Shown one piece after another: positions 25,822 through 38,912 of a stretch of DNA of 64,000 nucleotides. Origin of the DNA: Oceanicola sp. (lineage in GTDB: Bacteria > Pseudomonadota > Alphaproteobacteria > Rhodobacterales > Rhodobacteraceae); the NCBI GenBank assembly GCA_017792405.1, contig CP051231.1, positions 970,011-1,034,010 of the forward strand. The letters are read 5' to 3'. Position numbers and translations under genes: made by a program. Numbering within the stretch: the stretch's first letter is position 1; each line of letters opens with the position of its first letter. A model generated the notes under the pieces. That model worked only from the letters and a program-made list of their open reading frames with translations. It did no database searches and was not told the DNA's origin.

Positions 25822-27180
25822 ATGACTGATTCTCCCTCGACAAAAGACATCCACCGCGCCGACCGGCATTTCCTCCACCCATGGGAGGATGTGACCGCCA
25901 TCGGCGAGACGCCCCGCACCGTGCTCATGGACAGCGAGGGCATCTATGTCACCGACAGTCACGGCAACCGGATGATCGACGGGCCGGGTGGCATGTGGTG
26001 CGTGAATGTGGGCCACGGGCGGGAAGAGATCGTGGAGGCCTGCGCCGACCAGATGCGCCGCCTGTCGTATTTCTCGCCCTGGTCGATGGCCTCCGATGTG
26101 GCCGCCGCGCTGGCCAAACGGCTGGCCGCGCTGGCGCCGGGCGACCTGAACAACGTGTTCTTCACCACCGGCGGCTCGACGGCGGTGGACTCTGCCCTGC
26201 GCTTTGCCTTCTTCTACAACAACTGCCTCGGGCGGACCGAGAAAAAACACATCATTTCAAGGGTCAACGCCTATCACGGCTCCACCTACCTGACCGGCTC
26301 CTGCTCGGGCAAGATGCGGGAGAAGGCGGAGATGGACATGATCGAGGATCACATCCACTTCCTCTCCTGCCCCAAGCCCAAGGACCGGCCCGAGGGGCAG
26401 TCGCTGGAGGATTTCGCCGCCGAGAAGGTGGCGGAGCTGGAGGCGATGATCCTGAGCGTCGGCCCCGAGAAGGTGGCCGCCTTCATCGCCGAGCCGGTCA
26501 TGGCCTCGGGCGGGGTGATCGTGCAGCCGGAGGGCTACCTCGCGGGCTGCGCCGAGGTCTGCCGCAAGCATGACGTGCTCTTCATTGCCGATGAGGTGGT
26601 GACGAGTTTTGGGCGACTCGGGCATTACTTTGCCTCCGAGAGTGTGTTCGACGTGCAGCCCGACATGCTGACCACCGCCAAGGGCCTCACCTCGGGCTAC
26701 CAGCCGCTCGGCGCGCTCTTCATCTCCGACCGGCTGATTGCCGAGATCACGGCGGCCACCAACGAGGGCAAGGGCTTCACCTCGGGTTTCACCTACTCCG
26801 GCCACCCGGTCGCCTGTGCCGCCGCGATGGCCAACCTCGATATCTTCGAGCGCGATGGCCTACTGGAGCACGTGCAACGCATCGCGCCCCACTTCGAGGC
26901 GGCGCTGATGAGCCTGTCGGACATTCCCGTGATCTCCGACATCCGGGTGAAGGGGCTGATGGCGGGCATCGAATGCGAGCTGGACCCGGCCAACCCGGAC
27001 GAAGACCGCGACATGGCCTTCGCTGCGCAGGTCGATGCGATCTGCCAGCGCCACGGGCTGCTGCTGCGCCCGGTCTACAACGCCTGCGTGATGTCGCCGC
27101 CGCTGACCATCAGCGAGTCGCAGATCGACGAGATGGTGCGCATCCTGCGGATCGGCTTTGAAGAGGCCCTCGCGGCGTGA
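25822..27180 (+). CDS. Class III PLP-dependent aminotransferase (second of three)
   Basis: This 452-residue enzyme keeps MIDGPGGMWCVNVGHGREEI, the FTTGGSTAVDSALRFAF phosphate-binding stretch, VLFIADEVVTSFGRLG with the PLP Asp, and PLP lysine at about 287 (LTTAKGLTSGYQPLGA). It resembles the omega-aminotransferase branch that uses pyruvate as acceptor (taurine-, putrescine- or beta-alanine-type enzymes). The 66-base gap after the first aminotransferase and the GTGA overlap with the AEC carrier suggest one transcript. Confidence 0.85.
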   Translation: MTDSPSTKDIHRADRHFLHPWEDVTAIGETPRTVLMDSEGIYVTDSHGNRMIDGPGGMWCVNVGHGREEIVEACADQMRRLSYFSPWSMASDVAAALAKRLAALAPGDLNNVFFTTGGSTAVDSALRFAFFYNNCLGRTEKKHIISRVNAYHGSTYLTGSCSGKMREKAEMDMIEDHIHFLSCPKPKDRPEGQSLEDFAAEKVAELEAMILSVGPEKVAAFIAEPVMASGGVIVQPEGYLAGCAEVCRKHDVLFIADEVVTSFGRLGHYFASESVFDVQPDMLTTAKGLTSGYQPLGALFISDRLIAEITAATNEGKGFTSGFTYSGHPVACAAAMANLDIFERDGLLEHVQRIAPHFEAALMSLSDIPVISDIRVKGLMAGIECELDPANPDEDRDMAFAAQVDAICQRHGLLLRPVYNACVMSPPLTISESQIDEMVRILRIGFEEALAA

Positions 27181-28085
27181 GCTTTCTCACCGTTCTGGCC
27201 AACCCGATCCTGCCGGTTTTCGCCATCCTGGCGCTCGGCTGGGGGCTGGGGAAGGGCGGGCAGCTGAGCGAGGACTCGGCGCGCACGATCAACCGCTTCG
27301 CCATGACCGTGCTCGTGCCCATCGTGGTGCTCGACCTGCTGTGGAACGCGCCGTTCGATACCTTCCGCCTCACGCCGATCCTGCTCTACTCGGCGGCGCA
27401 GGTGATCCTCTTTGCGGTCGGCTACCAACTGGCGCGGCGGCTTTTCGGGGCCGGGCCGGGGGAGTCGGTGATCCTCGGCTACGCCGGGATCTTCGCCAAC
27501 AACGTCTTTTACGGCCTGCCCATCGGCGTGCTGCTTTACGGCGAGGGCGGGGTGCTGCCGATCACCATGGTCGTGGTGCTCGACAGCACGGTCAGCTTTG
27601 GCGGCACCATGTTCGTGCTGCAGGCGATCAAGCTGGGCCGCGTCTCTTCCGGCTCGGTGCTGGCGATCTTTGCCCGCACGCCCACGCTGCTGGCGATCTT
27701 CGGTGGCACGGCGCTGGGGCTGGCGGGCGTGCCGGTGCCCGCGCCGGTGCAGACCTTTCTCGACTTCAACGGCGTGGCCGCCGCGCCGGTAGCGCTGTTC
27801 TCGCTCGGCGTGGTGCTGAGCGCCGTGGCCTTCCGCTTCGACCCGGCGGTGGCCGTGGTGAGCGGCATCAAGCTGGTGGTGTTTCCGGCCCTCGTGGCGC
27901 TGCTGCTGACGCTCTTCGCGGGCGGGTGGGAGGCCAACAGGCTCTTCGTTTTCGCTGCAGCCCCGCCCACCGGTGCGATGGCGATGAGCCTTGCGCTGCT
28001 TTACGACGTGCCCGCCGCGCGGGTGGCGCAGGTGATGGTCTGGACCGCCTTTCTGAGCCTCTTCGCTCTGGCCGCGCTGGCCTGA
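27177..28085 (+). CDS. AEC-family (auxin efflux carrier-like) transporter
   Basis: This 302-residue membrane carrier has ten or so helices in two inverted halves. Seen are NPILPVFAILALGWGLGKGG near the start, FANNVFYGLPIGVLLYGEG with the conserved Asn in helix 4, and a second half ending AAPPTGAMAMSLALLYDVPA. It begins at GTG 27177, overlapping the preceding aminotransferase stop. Bacterial AEC proteins export or exchange organic acids, for example malonate or malate. Here it may release a carboxylic product of transamination, which is inference from position. Confidence 0.8.
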   Translation: MSFLTVLANPILPVFAILALGWGLGKGGQLSEDSARTINRFAMTVLVPIVVLDLLWNAPFDTFRLTPILLYSAAQVILFAVGYQLARRLFGAGPGESVILGYAGIFANNVFYGLPIGVLLYGEGGVLPITMVVVLDSTVSFGGTMFVLQAIKLGRVSSGSVLAIFARTPTLLAIFGGTALGLAGVPVPAPVQTFLDFNGVAAAPVALFSLGVVLSAVAFRFDPAVAVVSGIKLVVFPALVALLLTLFAGGWEANRLFVFAAAPPTGAMAMSLALLYDVPAARVAQVMVWTAFLSLFALAALA

Positions 28086-28155
28086 TCGCCGGGGTTGACG
28101 CCGCATCGGCGCGGGCGCAGGCTCGCGGCGAAATTCTTACCCTTCGGAGGCCGCC

Positions 28156-29475
28156 ATGAACGTGCAATCCCCCAATGATCTCAGGGCCTTCTGGATGCCC
28201 TTCACGGCCAACCGGCAGTTCAAGCAGAACCCGCGGATGTTCGTTGCCGCGAAGGACATGCATTACACCACCGCTGATGGCCGCGAGGTGCTGGATGGCA
28301 CCGCGGGCCTGTGGTGCTGCAACGCGGGCCACGCCCGGCCGAAGATCGTGGAGGCGGTGCAGGCGCAGGTCGCAGAGCTGGATTATGCCCCCGCCTTCCA
28401 GATGGGCCACCCCAAGGCCTTCGAGCTGGCCAATCGGCTGGTGGACATGGCGCCTGCGGGCATGGACCACGTTTTTTACACCAACTCCGGGTCGGAGAGC
28501 GTTGAAACTGCGCTGAAAATCGCGCTGGCCTATCACCGGGCGCGGGGCGAGGGCCAGCGGACCCGGCTGATCGGGCGCGAGCGTGGCTATCACGGGGTCA
28601 ACTTTGGCGGCATTTCGGTGGGCGGGATCGTGAACAACCGCAAGTTCTTCGGCACGCTGCTGAACGGGGTGGATCACCTGCCGCACACCCACTTGCCGGA
28701 GCAGAACAGCTACTCGCGCGGCGTGCCCGATCATGGCGCTGAGCTGGCCGACGATCTGGAGCGCATCGTGGCGCTGCACGGGCCGGAGACCATCGCCGCC
28801 GTGATCGTGGAGCCGATGGCGGGCTCCACGGGCGTGATCCTGCCGCCAAAGGGCTACCTCGAGCGGCTGCGGGCGATCACCGAAAAGCACGGCATCCTGC
28901 TGATCTTCGACGAGGTCATCACCGGCTTCGGCCGCCTCGGCGCACCCTTCGGGGCCGATTACTTCGGCGTGACGCCCGACATGATGACCACCGCCAAGGG
29001 CATCACCAACGGGGTGGTGCCGATGGGCGCGGTGTTCTGCTCCGGCGCGATCCACGATGCCTTCATGCAGGGGCCGGAAAACACCATCGAGCTGTTCCAC
29101 GGTTACACCTACTCGGGCAACCCGCTGGCCGCCGCCGCCGGGCTGGCCACGCTGGAGACCTACCGCGAGGAGGGGCTCTTTGAGCGTTGCGCCGAGCTGG
29201 CGCCCTACTTCGAGGAGATGCTCCACGGGCTGAAGGGTCTGCCCCATGTGATGGACATCCGAAACCTCGGGCTGGTCGGCGCGGTCGAGCTGGAGCCGGT
29301 GGCGGGCGCGCCCACCAAGCGGGCCTTCGAGGCGTTTCTGGCAGCCTATGACGAGGGCCTGCTGATCCGCACCACGGGCGACATCATCGCCCTGTCGCCG
29401 CCATTGATCATCGACAAGGCGCAGATCGACCGGATCGGCGAGGTGCTCACCAAGGTGTTGAAAAATTTGGCGTAA
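28156..29475 (+). CDS. Omega-amino acid--pyruvate aminotransferase-like enzyme (third of three)
   Basis: This 439-residue class III aminotransferase is closest by eye to beta-alanine--pyruvate aminotransferases: FWMPFTANRQFKQNPRMF near the start, LDGTAGLWCCNAGHARP, FYTNSGSESVETALKIALAY, LLIFDEVITGFGRLG with the PLP Asp, and PLP lysine at about 281 (MTTAKGITNGVVPMGAVF). It would transfer the amino group of beta-alanine or a related omega-amine to pyruvate. An intergenic repeat follows at 29490. Third paralogue of the cluster; separate GGAGG ribosome site. Confidence 0.88.
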   Translation: MNVQSPNDLRAFWMPFTANRQFKQNPRMFVAAKDMHYTTADGREVLDGTAGLWCCNAGHARPKIVEAVQAQVAELDYAPAFQMGHPKAFELANRLVDMAPAGMDHVFYTNSGSESVETALKIALAYHRARGEGQRTRLIGRERGYHGVNFGGISVGGIVNNRKFFGTLLNGVDHLPHTHLPEQNSYSRGVPDHGAELADDLERIVALHGPETIAAVIVEPMAGSTGVILPPKGYLERLRAITEKHGILLIFDEVITGFGRLGAPFGADYFGVTPDMMTTAKGITNGVVPMGAVFCSGAIHDAFMQGPENTIELFHGYTYSGNPLAAAAGLATLETYREEGLFERCAELAPYFEEMLHGLKGLPHVMDIRNLGLVGAVELEPVAGAPTKRAFEAFLAAYDEGLLIRTTGDIIALSPPLIIDKAQIDRIGEVLTKVLKNLA

Positions 29476-29489
29476 ATTTCAGGCCTTGC

Positions 29490-29560
29490 ACCTTCATCCT
29501 CGGGCCTGCCCCGAGGACCTCTGCCCAAAAGCTCCTCGGGCCTTACCCGAGGATGAAGGT
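29490..29560. repeat. REP-like intergenic inverted repeat
   Basis: ACCTTCATCCTCGGG (29490-29504) and CCCGAGGATGAAGGT (29546-29560) are exact reverse complements. Inside are two near-identical hairpins, TCCTCGGG/CCCGAGGA at 29497-29517 and 29533-29553, with loops CCTGC and CCTTA. The unit resembles dispersed GGGC-stem palindromes common between genes in alphaproteobacteria. It may also end the aminotransferase transcript. Confidence 0.75.
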
Positions 29561-29576
29561 CCTTCAGGGAGACCCT

Positions 29577-30248
29577 ATGCAACATATCGAGCTGGTGATC
29601 TTCGATTGCGACGGCGTGCTCGCCGACAGCGAGGTGATCTCGGCCCGGGTGCTGGTGGAGGCGCTGGAGCATCACGGGGTCACGGTGACCACCGAGCATG
29701 TGTATCGCAACTTCGTCGGCCAGAGCTTTCCGAAGGTGGCCGACAAGATCCGCAGGGACTTCGACCTCGATCTGCCGGGCAGCTTTGAGGCGGAGTATCG
29801 CGGGCGGCTGGTGGAGGAGTTCGCGGCGGGGCTGAGGCCCACGGCGGGGGTGGGGGAGATGCTCGACCAACTGGCCGTGCGGGCCTGCGTCGCCACCTCG
29901 TCTTCGCCGCAGCGGGTGGGGCGCACGCTGGCGCTTCTGGGGATGGAGCGGCAATTTGAACGGGTGTTCACCGCCTCCGAGGTGGAGAACGGCAAGCCTG
30001 CGCCAGACCTATTCCTCCACGCGGCCAAGTGCCTGAATGCAAAGCCGGAAGCCTGCCTCGTGATCGAAGACAGCATGGCCGGAATCCGGGCGGCGCAGGC
30101 GGCGGAGATGGAGGTCTGGCGTTACACCGGCGGCGCCCATTTTGCCGGCTTCACCCCGGAGGATATCGACACGCCGCCGGACCTTCCGGCCTTTGACAAC
30201 TGGTCCGCTTTCTATCAAATGGCTCCCGAATTGCGAAAAGACACATAG
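29577..30248 (+). CDS. HAD-superfamily hydrolase, beta-phosphoglucomutase-like
   Basis: This 223-residue HAD phosphatase has motif I IFDCDGVLADSE near residue 8, motif II ATSSSP, a Lys in GKPAPDLFLHAA, and motif IV VIEDSMAGIRAA. The ATG at 29577 sits behind GGGAGA; an in-frame codon at 29553 lies inside the repeat. It lies directly before the SorC regulator of a polyol operon, so a sugar-phosphate substrate is likely. Similar hydrolases accompany sorbitol/mannitol operons in other alphaproteobacteria. Confidence 0.85.
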   Translation: MQHIELVIFDCDGVLADSEVISARVLVEALEHHGVTVTTEHVYRNFVGQSFPKVADKIRRDFDLDLPGSFEAEYRGRLVEEFAAGLRPTAGVGEMLDQLAVRACVATSSSPQRVGRTLALLGMERQFERVFTASEVENGKPAPDLFLHAAKCLNAKPEACLVIEDSMAGIRAAQAAEMEVWRYTGGAHFAGFTPEDIDTPPDLPAFDNWSAFYQMAPELRKDT

Positions 30249-30260
30249 CGGGGAGAGCGG

Positions 30261-31217
30261 ATGGCGCGGGCTGCGGGGGAGACGGCGAGGCTGGATGATG
30301 CGGCCCGGGCAGGGTGGCTCTACTACGTGGCCGGCAATACCCAGGATGAGATCGCCCGCAAGCTCGGGGTGTCGCGGCAGTCGGCGCAGCGGCTGGTGAG
30401 CCTTGCGGTGGCCGAGAAGCTGGTGAAGTTCCGGCTGGATCACCCCATCGCCCGCTGCATGGACCTTGCCGCTGCCCTGACCGAGCGGTTCGACCTGCAA
30501 TTCTGCGATGTGGTGCCCACCGACCCGGCTGCGCCCGAGCTGGCGACCGGCGTGGCGGCGGCGGGCGCGGCGGAGATGGAGCGCTGGCTGGCCGACCCGG
30601 AGCCGCGGGTGATCGGCCTTGGCACGGGCCGGATGCTGCGGGCCTGCGTGGAGCAACTGCCGCGGATGGATTGCCCGCAGCATCACCTCGTGAGCCTCGT
30701 CGGCAACATGAGCCCCGACGGGTCGGCCACCGCCTACAACGTGGTGGTGCGGCTGGCCGAGAAGGTCGGCGCGCCGCACAATCCGATGCCGCTCATTGCC
30801 GTGGTGCGCTGCGCCGACGACCTCAAGCTGATGCATGCTCAGGAGCCGGTGGAGAACACGCTGGCGCTCGCCGCCCGCGCCGATGTGACCTTTGTCGGCG
30901 TCGGCCATATCGACGAGACCTCGCCGCTCGCGGTCGACGGTTTCATCAGTCAGGAAGAGAGCGCCGAGCTGATCGCGCAGGGTGCTGTGGGCGAGATGGT
31001 GGCCTGGGCCTTCGATGGCGAGGGCCGCCCGATCGAAGGGCTGACCAATGCCCGCGTCTCCTCGGCGCCGCTCGATCCGGGCACCGCGCGGCGGGTCTGC
31101 GGGCTGGCGCTGGGCCACGCCAAGCAGAAGGCGATTCTGGGCGCGCTGAGGGGCAAGCTGATCAACGCGCTGATCACCGACGAAGCCACCGCCGAGGCCG
31201 TGCTCGCGCTGGCCTGA
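30261..31217 (+). CDS. SorC/DeoR-type sugar-binding transcriptional regulator
   Basis: This 318-residue SorC-family regulator has an N-terminal HTH at about 25-55 (NTQDEIARKLGVSRQSAQRL) and a sugar-phosphate-binding domain from about 60 to the end (VIGLGTGRMLRACVEQLPRM; LVSLVGNMSPDGSATA; FVGVGHIDETSPL). The genes after it encode polyol uptake and oxidation, so it probably responds to a polyol or its phosphate. It is 12 bases after the HAD gene and 163 bases before the binding-protein gene. Confidence 0.88.
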   Translation: MARAAGETARLDDAARAGWLYYVAGNTQDEIARKLGVSRQSAQRLVSLAVAEKLVKFRLDHPIARCMDLAAALTERFDLQFCDVVPTDPAAPELATGVAAAGAAEMERWLADPEPRVIGLGTGRMLRACVEQLPRMDCPQHHLVSLVGNMSPDGSATAYNVVVRLAEKVGAPHNPMPLIAVVRCADDLKLMHAQEPVENTLALAARADVTFVGVGHIDETSPLAVDGFISQEESAELIAQGAVGEMVAWAFDGEGRPIEGLTNARVSSAPLDPGTARRVCGLALGHAKQKAILGALRGKLINALITDEATAEAVLALA

Positions 31218-31380
31218 ACCTCGGCCACCCCGAAAAACCAAGCAAAACGAGTAACCTGCCAGCGGGTTGCCGCCCCTTTTTGCAACCGCAGGAGAGGGGG
31301 ATTGACAACTTGCCGCAGGCTGGATGAGTATTTGCCCACTACGATAGCATTTGCCCGAAACGGGCATTGGGAGGACATCA
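31218..31380 (+). promoter_or_regulatory. Likely promoter/operator region of polyol operon
   Basis: These 163 bases hold GGTTGC/GCAACC (31265-31270 and 31282-31287) around T-rich spacer sequence, a TTGACA hexamer at 31312, two copies of ATTTGCCC (about 31330 and 31350), and TGCCCGAAACGGGCA at 31352-31366, a 6-bp inverted repeat. I could not pair the TTGACA with a good -10. The repeats are candidates for SorC-family binding. Confidence 0.4.
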
Positions 31381-32685
<1,305 letters not shown>

Positions 32686-32719
32686 GCTCACGGAGCACGC
32701 GGGTCCTCCCCGCGCGTGT

Positions 32720-32751
32720 GCCGGGCGCGCTGCCTCGCAGAAGCGCCCGGC
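32720..32751 (+). promoter_or_regulatory. Stem-loop between smoE and smoF
   Basis: GCCGGGCGC (32720-32728) pairs perfectly with GCGCCCGGC (32743-32751), and the loop itself can pair (CTGC/GCAG). Stem-loops after a binding-protein gene often protect its mRNA or partly end transcription, so that the binding protein exceeds the membrane parts. A second GC-rich near palindrome (CACGCGGGTCCTCCCCGCGCGTG) overlaps just upstream. Confidence 0.55.
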
Positions 32752-32895
32752 CTACCGGCCCCGGCTGCGCGGTGTCACGCGGAGCGGCCGGGGCCGCCCC
32801 AGGGAGAGGCTGATCTCCCGCATTTGAGCCTGACCCGCCCGTTCAGGGTGGCCGCAGCCGCACCCCGGCCCGCGGCGACAGAGGAGGAGACCCCA

Positions 32896-33762
32896 ATGGC
32901 AACCCAGCACTCGCGCGCCGCAGCCCGGCTGATGAATGCCCCCGCCGTCTTTGTCTTGCTGGTGTGGATGCTGATCCCGCTTTGCATGACGATCTACTTC
33001 TCCTTCATGGATTACCGCCCGCTGCGCGGTGTGGCCGATTGCTGTGTCGGCTTCGAGAATTACGAACGCTTCGTCACCTCCTCTTCCTTCCTCAGCTCCG
33101 TGGGCACCACGCTGCTCATGGTCGGCGGCATCCTCGCCATCACCGTGATCGGCGGCGTGCTGCTGGCGCTGCTGCTCGACCAGCCGATCTGGGGGCAGGG
33201 GATCGTGCGCATCCTCGTGATCGCGCCCTTCTTCGTCATGCCCACCGTCTCGGCGCTGGTCTGGAAGAACATGTTTATGAACCCGGTGAATGGGCTCTTT
33301 GCCTATTTGTGGAAGTTCTTTGGCGCCACGCCGATAGACTGGCTCTCCGAACTGCCGCTGTTCTCGATCATATGGATCGTGAGCTGGCAGTGGCTGCCCT
33401 TCGCCACGCTCATCCTGCTCACCGCCGTGCAGTCGCTCAGCTCCGAGCAGCTGGAAGCGGCGGAGATGGATGGCGCCAGCGCGCTCAGCCGTTTCTACTA
33501 CATCATCCTGCCCCACCTCGGGCGGGCGATCACCGTGGTCATTCTGATCCAGACGATCTTCCTGCTGTCGATCTTCGCGGAGATCTTCGTCACCACCAAC
33601 GGCGCCTTTGGCACCCGCACCCTCACCTACCTCGTCTACCAGCGGGTGTTGGAGAGCCAGAACATCGGGCTCGGGTCTGCGGGCGGCATCCTCGCCGTCA
33701 TCCTCGCCAACATCGTCGCGATCTTCCTGATGCGGATCGTCGGCAAGAACCTGGACAACTGA
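32896..33762 (+). CDS. smoF: Polyol ABC permease, SmoF-like
   Basis: This 288-residue inner-membrane permease has six or so helices and the EAA loop (QLEAAEMDGASALSRFYYII) near residue 190. I use the ATG at 32896 behind GAGGAGGAG; an upstream in-frame codon at 32716 lies in the stem-loop region. It pairs with SmoG, 15 bases downstream, to form the polyol channel. Confidence 0.9.
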   Translation: MATQHSRAAARLMNAPAVFVLLVWMLIPLCMTIYFSFMDYRPLRGVADCCVGFENYERFVTSSSFLSSVGTTLLMVGGILAITVIGGVLLALLLDQPIWGQGIVRILVIAPFFVMPTVSALVWKNMFMNPVNGLFAYLWKFFGATPIDWLSELPLFSIIWIVSWQWLPFATLILLTAVQSLSSEQLEAAEMDGASALSRFYYIILPHLGRAITVVILIQTIFLLSIFAEIFVTTNGAFGTRTLTYLVYQRVLESQNIGLGSAGGILAVILANIVAIFLMRIVGKNLDN

Positions 33763-33777
33763 GGGAGGGCTGAGCAC

Positions 33778-34608
33778 ATGGCACGCGCCGTCACTACACA
33801 ACGCAAGATCGTCGCCACCGCCGCCGCATGGATCATCGGCCTCGCGATCTTCTTCCCGATCCTCTGGACGGTCCTGACCAGCTTCAAGACCGAAGCCCAG
33901 GCGATTGCCGACCCGCCCGTGTGGTTTGGCTTCGACTGGACGCTGGAGAACTACTCGGTGGTGCAGGAGCGGTCCAACTACTTCCGCTTCCTGATGAACT
34001 CGGTGATCATCGCCGTGGGCTCCACCGTGCTCGGCCTGCTCATCGCCATCCCGAGCGCTTGGTCGATGGCCTTCGTGCCCGGCAAGCGCACCAAGGATGT
34101 GCTGATGTGGATGCTCTCGACCAAGATGCTGCCTGCGGTCGGTGTGCTGTTTCCTATCGTGCTGATCGCCCGGTTCCTCGACCTCTACGACACCCACATC
34201 CTGCTGATCGTGGTGCTGATGCTGATGAACCTGCCGATCATCATCTGGATGCTCTACACCTACTTCAAGGAAATCCCGGTGGATATCCTCGAGGCGGCAC
34301 GTATGGACGGCGCGAGCCTGCGCTCCGAAATCATCTACGTGCTGACGCCCATGGCGCTGCCCGGCATCGCCTCGACCATGCTGCTCAACATCATCCTGGC
34401 GTGGAACGAGGCCTTCTGGACGCTGAACCTCACCACCACCAAGGCCGCCCCCCTGACGGCCTTCATCGCCAGCTACTCCAGCCCGGAAGGGCTCTTCTAC
34501 GCCAAGCTCAGCGCGGCCTCGACCATGGCCATCGCGCCCATCCTCATCATGGGGTGGTTCAGCCAGAAACAACTGGTGCGTGGCCTCACCTTCGGCGCCG
34601 TCAAGTAA
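33778..34608 (+). CDS. smoG: Polyol ABC permease, SmoG-like
   Basis: This is the second permease, 276 residues, of the MalG/CUT1 type. Six membrane segments are visible, with the EAA loop ILEAARMDGASLRSEIIYVL near residue 178 and a C-terminus (QKQLVRGLTFGAVK) typical of the family. It lies 15 bases after smoF and 12 before the ATPase gene. Confidence 0.92.
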   Translation: MARAVTTQRKIVATAAAWIIGLAIFFPILWTVLTSFKTEAQAIADPPVWFGFDWTLENYSVVQERSNYFRFLMNSVIIAVGSTVLGLLIAIPSAWSMAFVPGKRTKDVLMWMLSTKMLPAVGVLFPIVLIARFLDLYDTHILLIVVLMLMNLPIIIWMLYTYFKEIPVDILEAARMDGASLRSEIIYVLTPMALPGIASTMLLNIILAWNEAFWTLNLTTTKAAPLTAFIASYSSPEGLFYAKLSAASTMAIAPILIMGWFSQKQLVRGLTFGAVK

Positions 34609-34620
34609 AGGAACAGGATT

Positions 34621-35630
<1,010 letters not shown>

Positions 35631-35634
<4 letters not shown>

Positions 35635-36397
35635 TGCGCCTTGCCGGCAAACGGGCGCTGATCACCGGCGCCGCCCGAGGCATCGGGCTGGCCTTCGCCC
35701 GCCGCTACAGTGCGGAAGGGGCGCAGGTGGCGATTGCCGATGTCGATCTGGCGCGGGCCAAGGCGGCGGCGAAAGAGATCGGCGCCGTGGCGGTGGAGAT
35801 GGATGTAACCCGGCAGGAGAGCATCGACGCAGGCTTTGCCGCCGCCGTGGAGGCACTGGGCGGGCTGGACATTCTGGTGAACAACGCCGCGCTCTTCTCC
35901 GCCGCACCCATCGTCGAGATCGAGCGCGCCGACTTTGACCGGTTGATGGCTGTCAACGTCGCAGGCGTGCTCTTTTGCACCCAGGCGGCGGCGAAGCAGA
36001 TGATCGCCCAAGGCGCGGGCGGCAAGATCATCAACATGGCCTCCCAGGCCGGGCGGCGCGGCGAGAGCCTCGTGGCCGTTTACTGCGCCACCAAGGCGGC
36101 GGTGATCTCGCTCACCCAATCGGCGGGGCTGAACCTCATCGCCCATGGCATCAACGTCAACGCCATCGCGCCCGGCGTGGTGGATGGCGAGCACTGGGAC
36201 GGCGTCGATGCCTTCTTTGCCAAATACGAGGGCAAGGCGCCGGGGCAGAAGAAACGCGAGGTCGGCGAGGCGGTGCCCCTCGGACGGATGGGCACGGCGG
36301 CAGATCTCGAAGGCATGGCGGTGTTTCTGGCCTCGGAGGAGGCCGATTACATCGTCGCGCAAACCTACAACGTGGACGGCGGGAATTGGATGAGCTG

Positions 36398-36398
<1 letters not shown>
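35631..36398 (+). CDS. smoS: Sorbitol (L-iditol) 2-dehydrogenase, SmoS-like
   Basis: This 255-residue short-chain dehydrogenase would oxidise sorbitol to fructose with NAD. It has TGAARGIG at 12-19, NNAALF near 85, catalytic Ser138, Tyr151 and Lys155 (YCATK). The start overlaps the ATPase stop (ATGATG; a second ATG at 35634 is possible). It resembles SmoS of Rhodobacter. The stop overlaps the mannitol dehydrogenase start as TGATG. Confidence 0.9.
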
Positions 36399-37867
<1,469 letters not shown>

Positions 37868-37877
37868 CCCTGCGTCC

Positions 37878-38912
37878 TCACGGCGTTCCGGCGGGCCGGA
37901 AGCTCTCTGACCAGACCTGCAGCATCAGCGCCCGGCGGTTCGGGTCACGCGCCACCAGCAGCACCGGCGAAAGCGGGATGAACCTGCGGGCCGAGCTGGG
38001 CAGGCCGGTTTCCTCGGCGTCCATGTCGATCACCAGCCCGGCGCTGGCGAGCAGCGATTGGGCCTCCGCCCCGAGCAGAAAATCCAGCAGCCGCGCCGAG
38101 GCCCCGGCCTGCGCCGCGCCACGCGGGATCATGTAGCCGCGCGAGAGCACCAGCGTGTAATCCTCCGGCAGCACCACGCCCACCTTGGGCGTGCCCGCGC
38201 TGGCCACGTAGGAGCCGAGCACATTGTAGGCAATCAGGTAGCGCCCCTCGGCCACGCCCGAGATGATCTCGGCCGAGCAGCAGGTGGCCACGGCATCCAC
38301 CCGGCTGAAGCCCTCAAGCAGCGCGCCGAAGGTGGTGGCCTCCAGACTGTCGGAGTAGGCGAAGAGGTAGCCCAGCCCGCTCTCGGCGATGTCATAGGTG
38401 GCGATCCGGCCGCGGAAGGTGCCGGGCCGCTCGCGCAGCGCGTCGAGCAGGGCAAAGCGGCTGCGCGGCACATCCTCGGCATCCAAGAGCTCGGCGTTGT
38501 AGGCAATCACCGCAGGTTCGGTGGTTACGCCCCAAAGCTCGTCGCGCCAGCGCCGCGAGGCGGGCAGGGCGGCGGTGGCCTCGGAGCGGTGCGGCGCGGC
38601 GCAGGCGGCATTCACCAGCCAGACCATCTGCTGCACGGCGGAGGAGAGCACCGCATCGGCGGGGGGGCGCCCCTCCTGGCAATCGGCGCGGCTGATCTCG
38701 AAGAGGTCGTTCGAGCCCCATTGCTCATAGCGGATCGCCAGTTCCGGGCTGAGCGCGGCGAAGCGCTCCATCACCGGGCGGATGATGCCGATGTCGGTGG
38801 TCGAGCGGATCAGGAAGGGCGTCTCGCCCGCACCGAACTGCGCGGTCGCCTCCTGTGCCGCACCGGGGACCGGGGCGAGGAGCAGGGCGAGGAGAATGAT
38901 GAGGCGCTTCAT
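37878..38912 (-). CDS. ABC-type periplasmic binding protein linked to two-component system
   Basis: This 344-residue protein has a signal peptide (MKRLIILLALLLAPVPGAAQ) and the class of fold seen in Fe3+/2-aminoethylphosphonate-type binding proteins (FLIRSTTDIGIIRPVMERFA; WGVTTEPAVIAYNAELL). No permease or ATPase genes adjoin it. Its start overlaps the sensor kinase stop by ATGA, so it is made with the kinase. I infer that it is a ligand-sensing partner of the kinase rather than part of a transporter. Ligand unknown. Confidence 0.75.
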   Translation of the reverse strand: MKRLIILLALLLAPVPGAAQEATAQFGAGETPFLIRSTTDIGIIRPVMERFAALSPELAIRYEQWGSNDLFEISRADCQEGRPPADAVLSSAVQQMVWLVNAACAAPHRSEATAALPASRRWRDELWGVTTEPAVIAYNAELLDAEDVPRSRFALLDALRERPGTFRGRIATYDIAESGLGYLFAYSDSLEATTFGALLEGFSRVDAVATCCSAEIISGVAEGRYLIAYNVLGSYVASAGTPKVGVVLPEDYTLVLSRGYMIPRGAAQAGASARLLDFLLGAEAQSLLASAGLVIDMDAEETGLPSSARRFIPLSPVLLVARDPNRRALMLQVWSESFRPAGTP

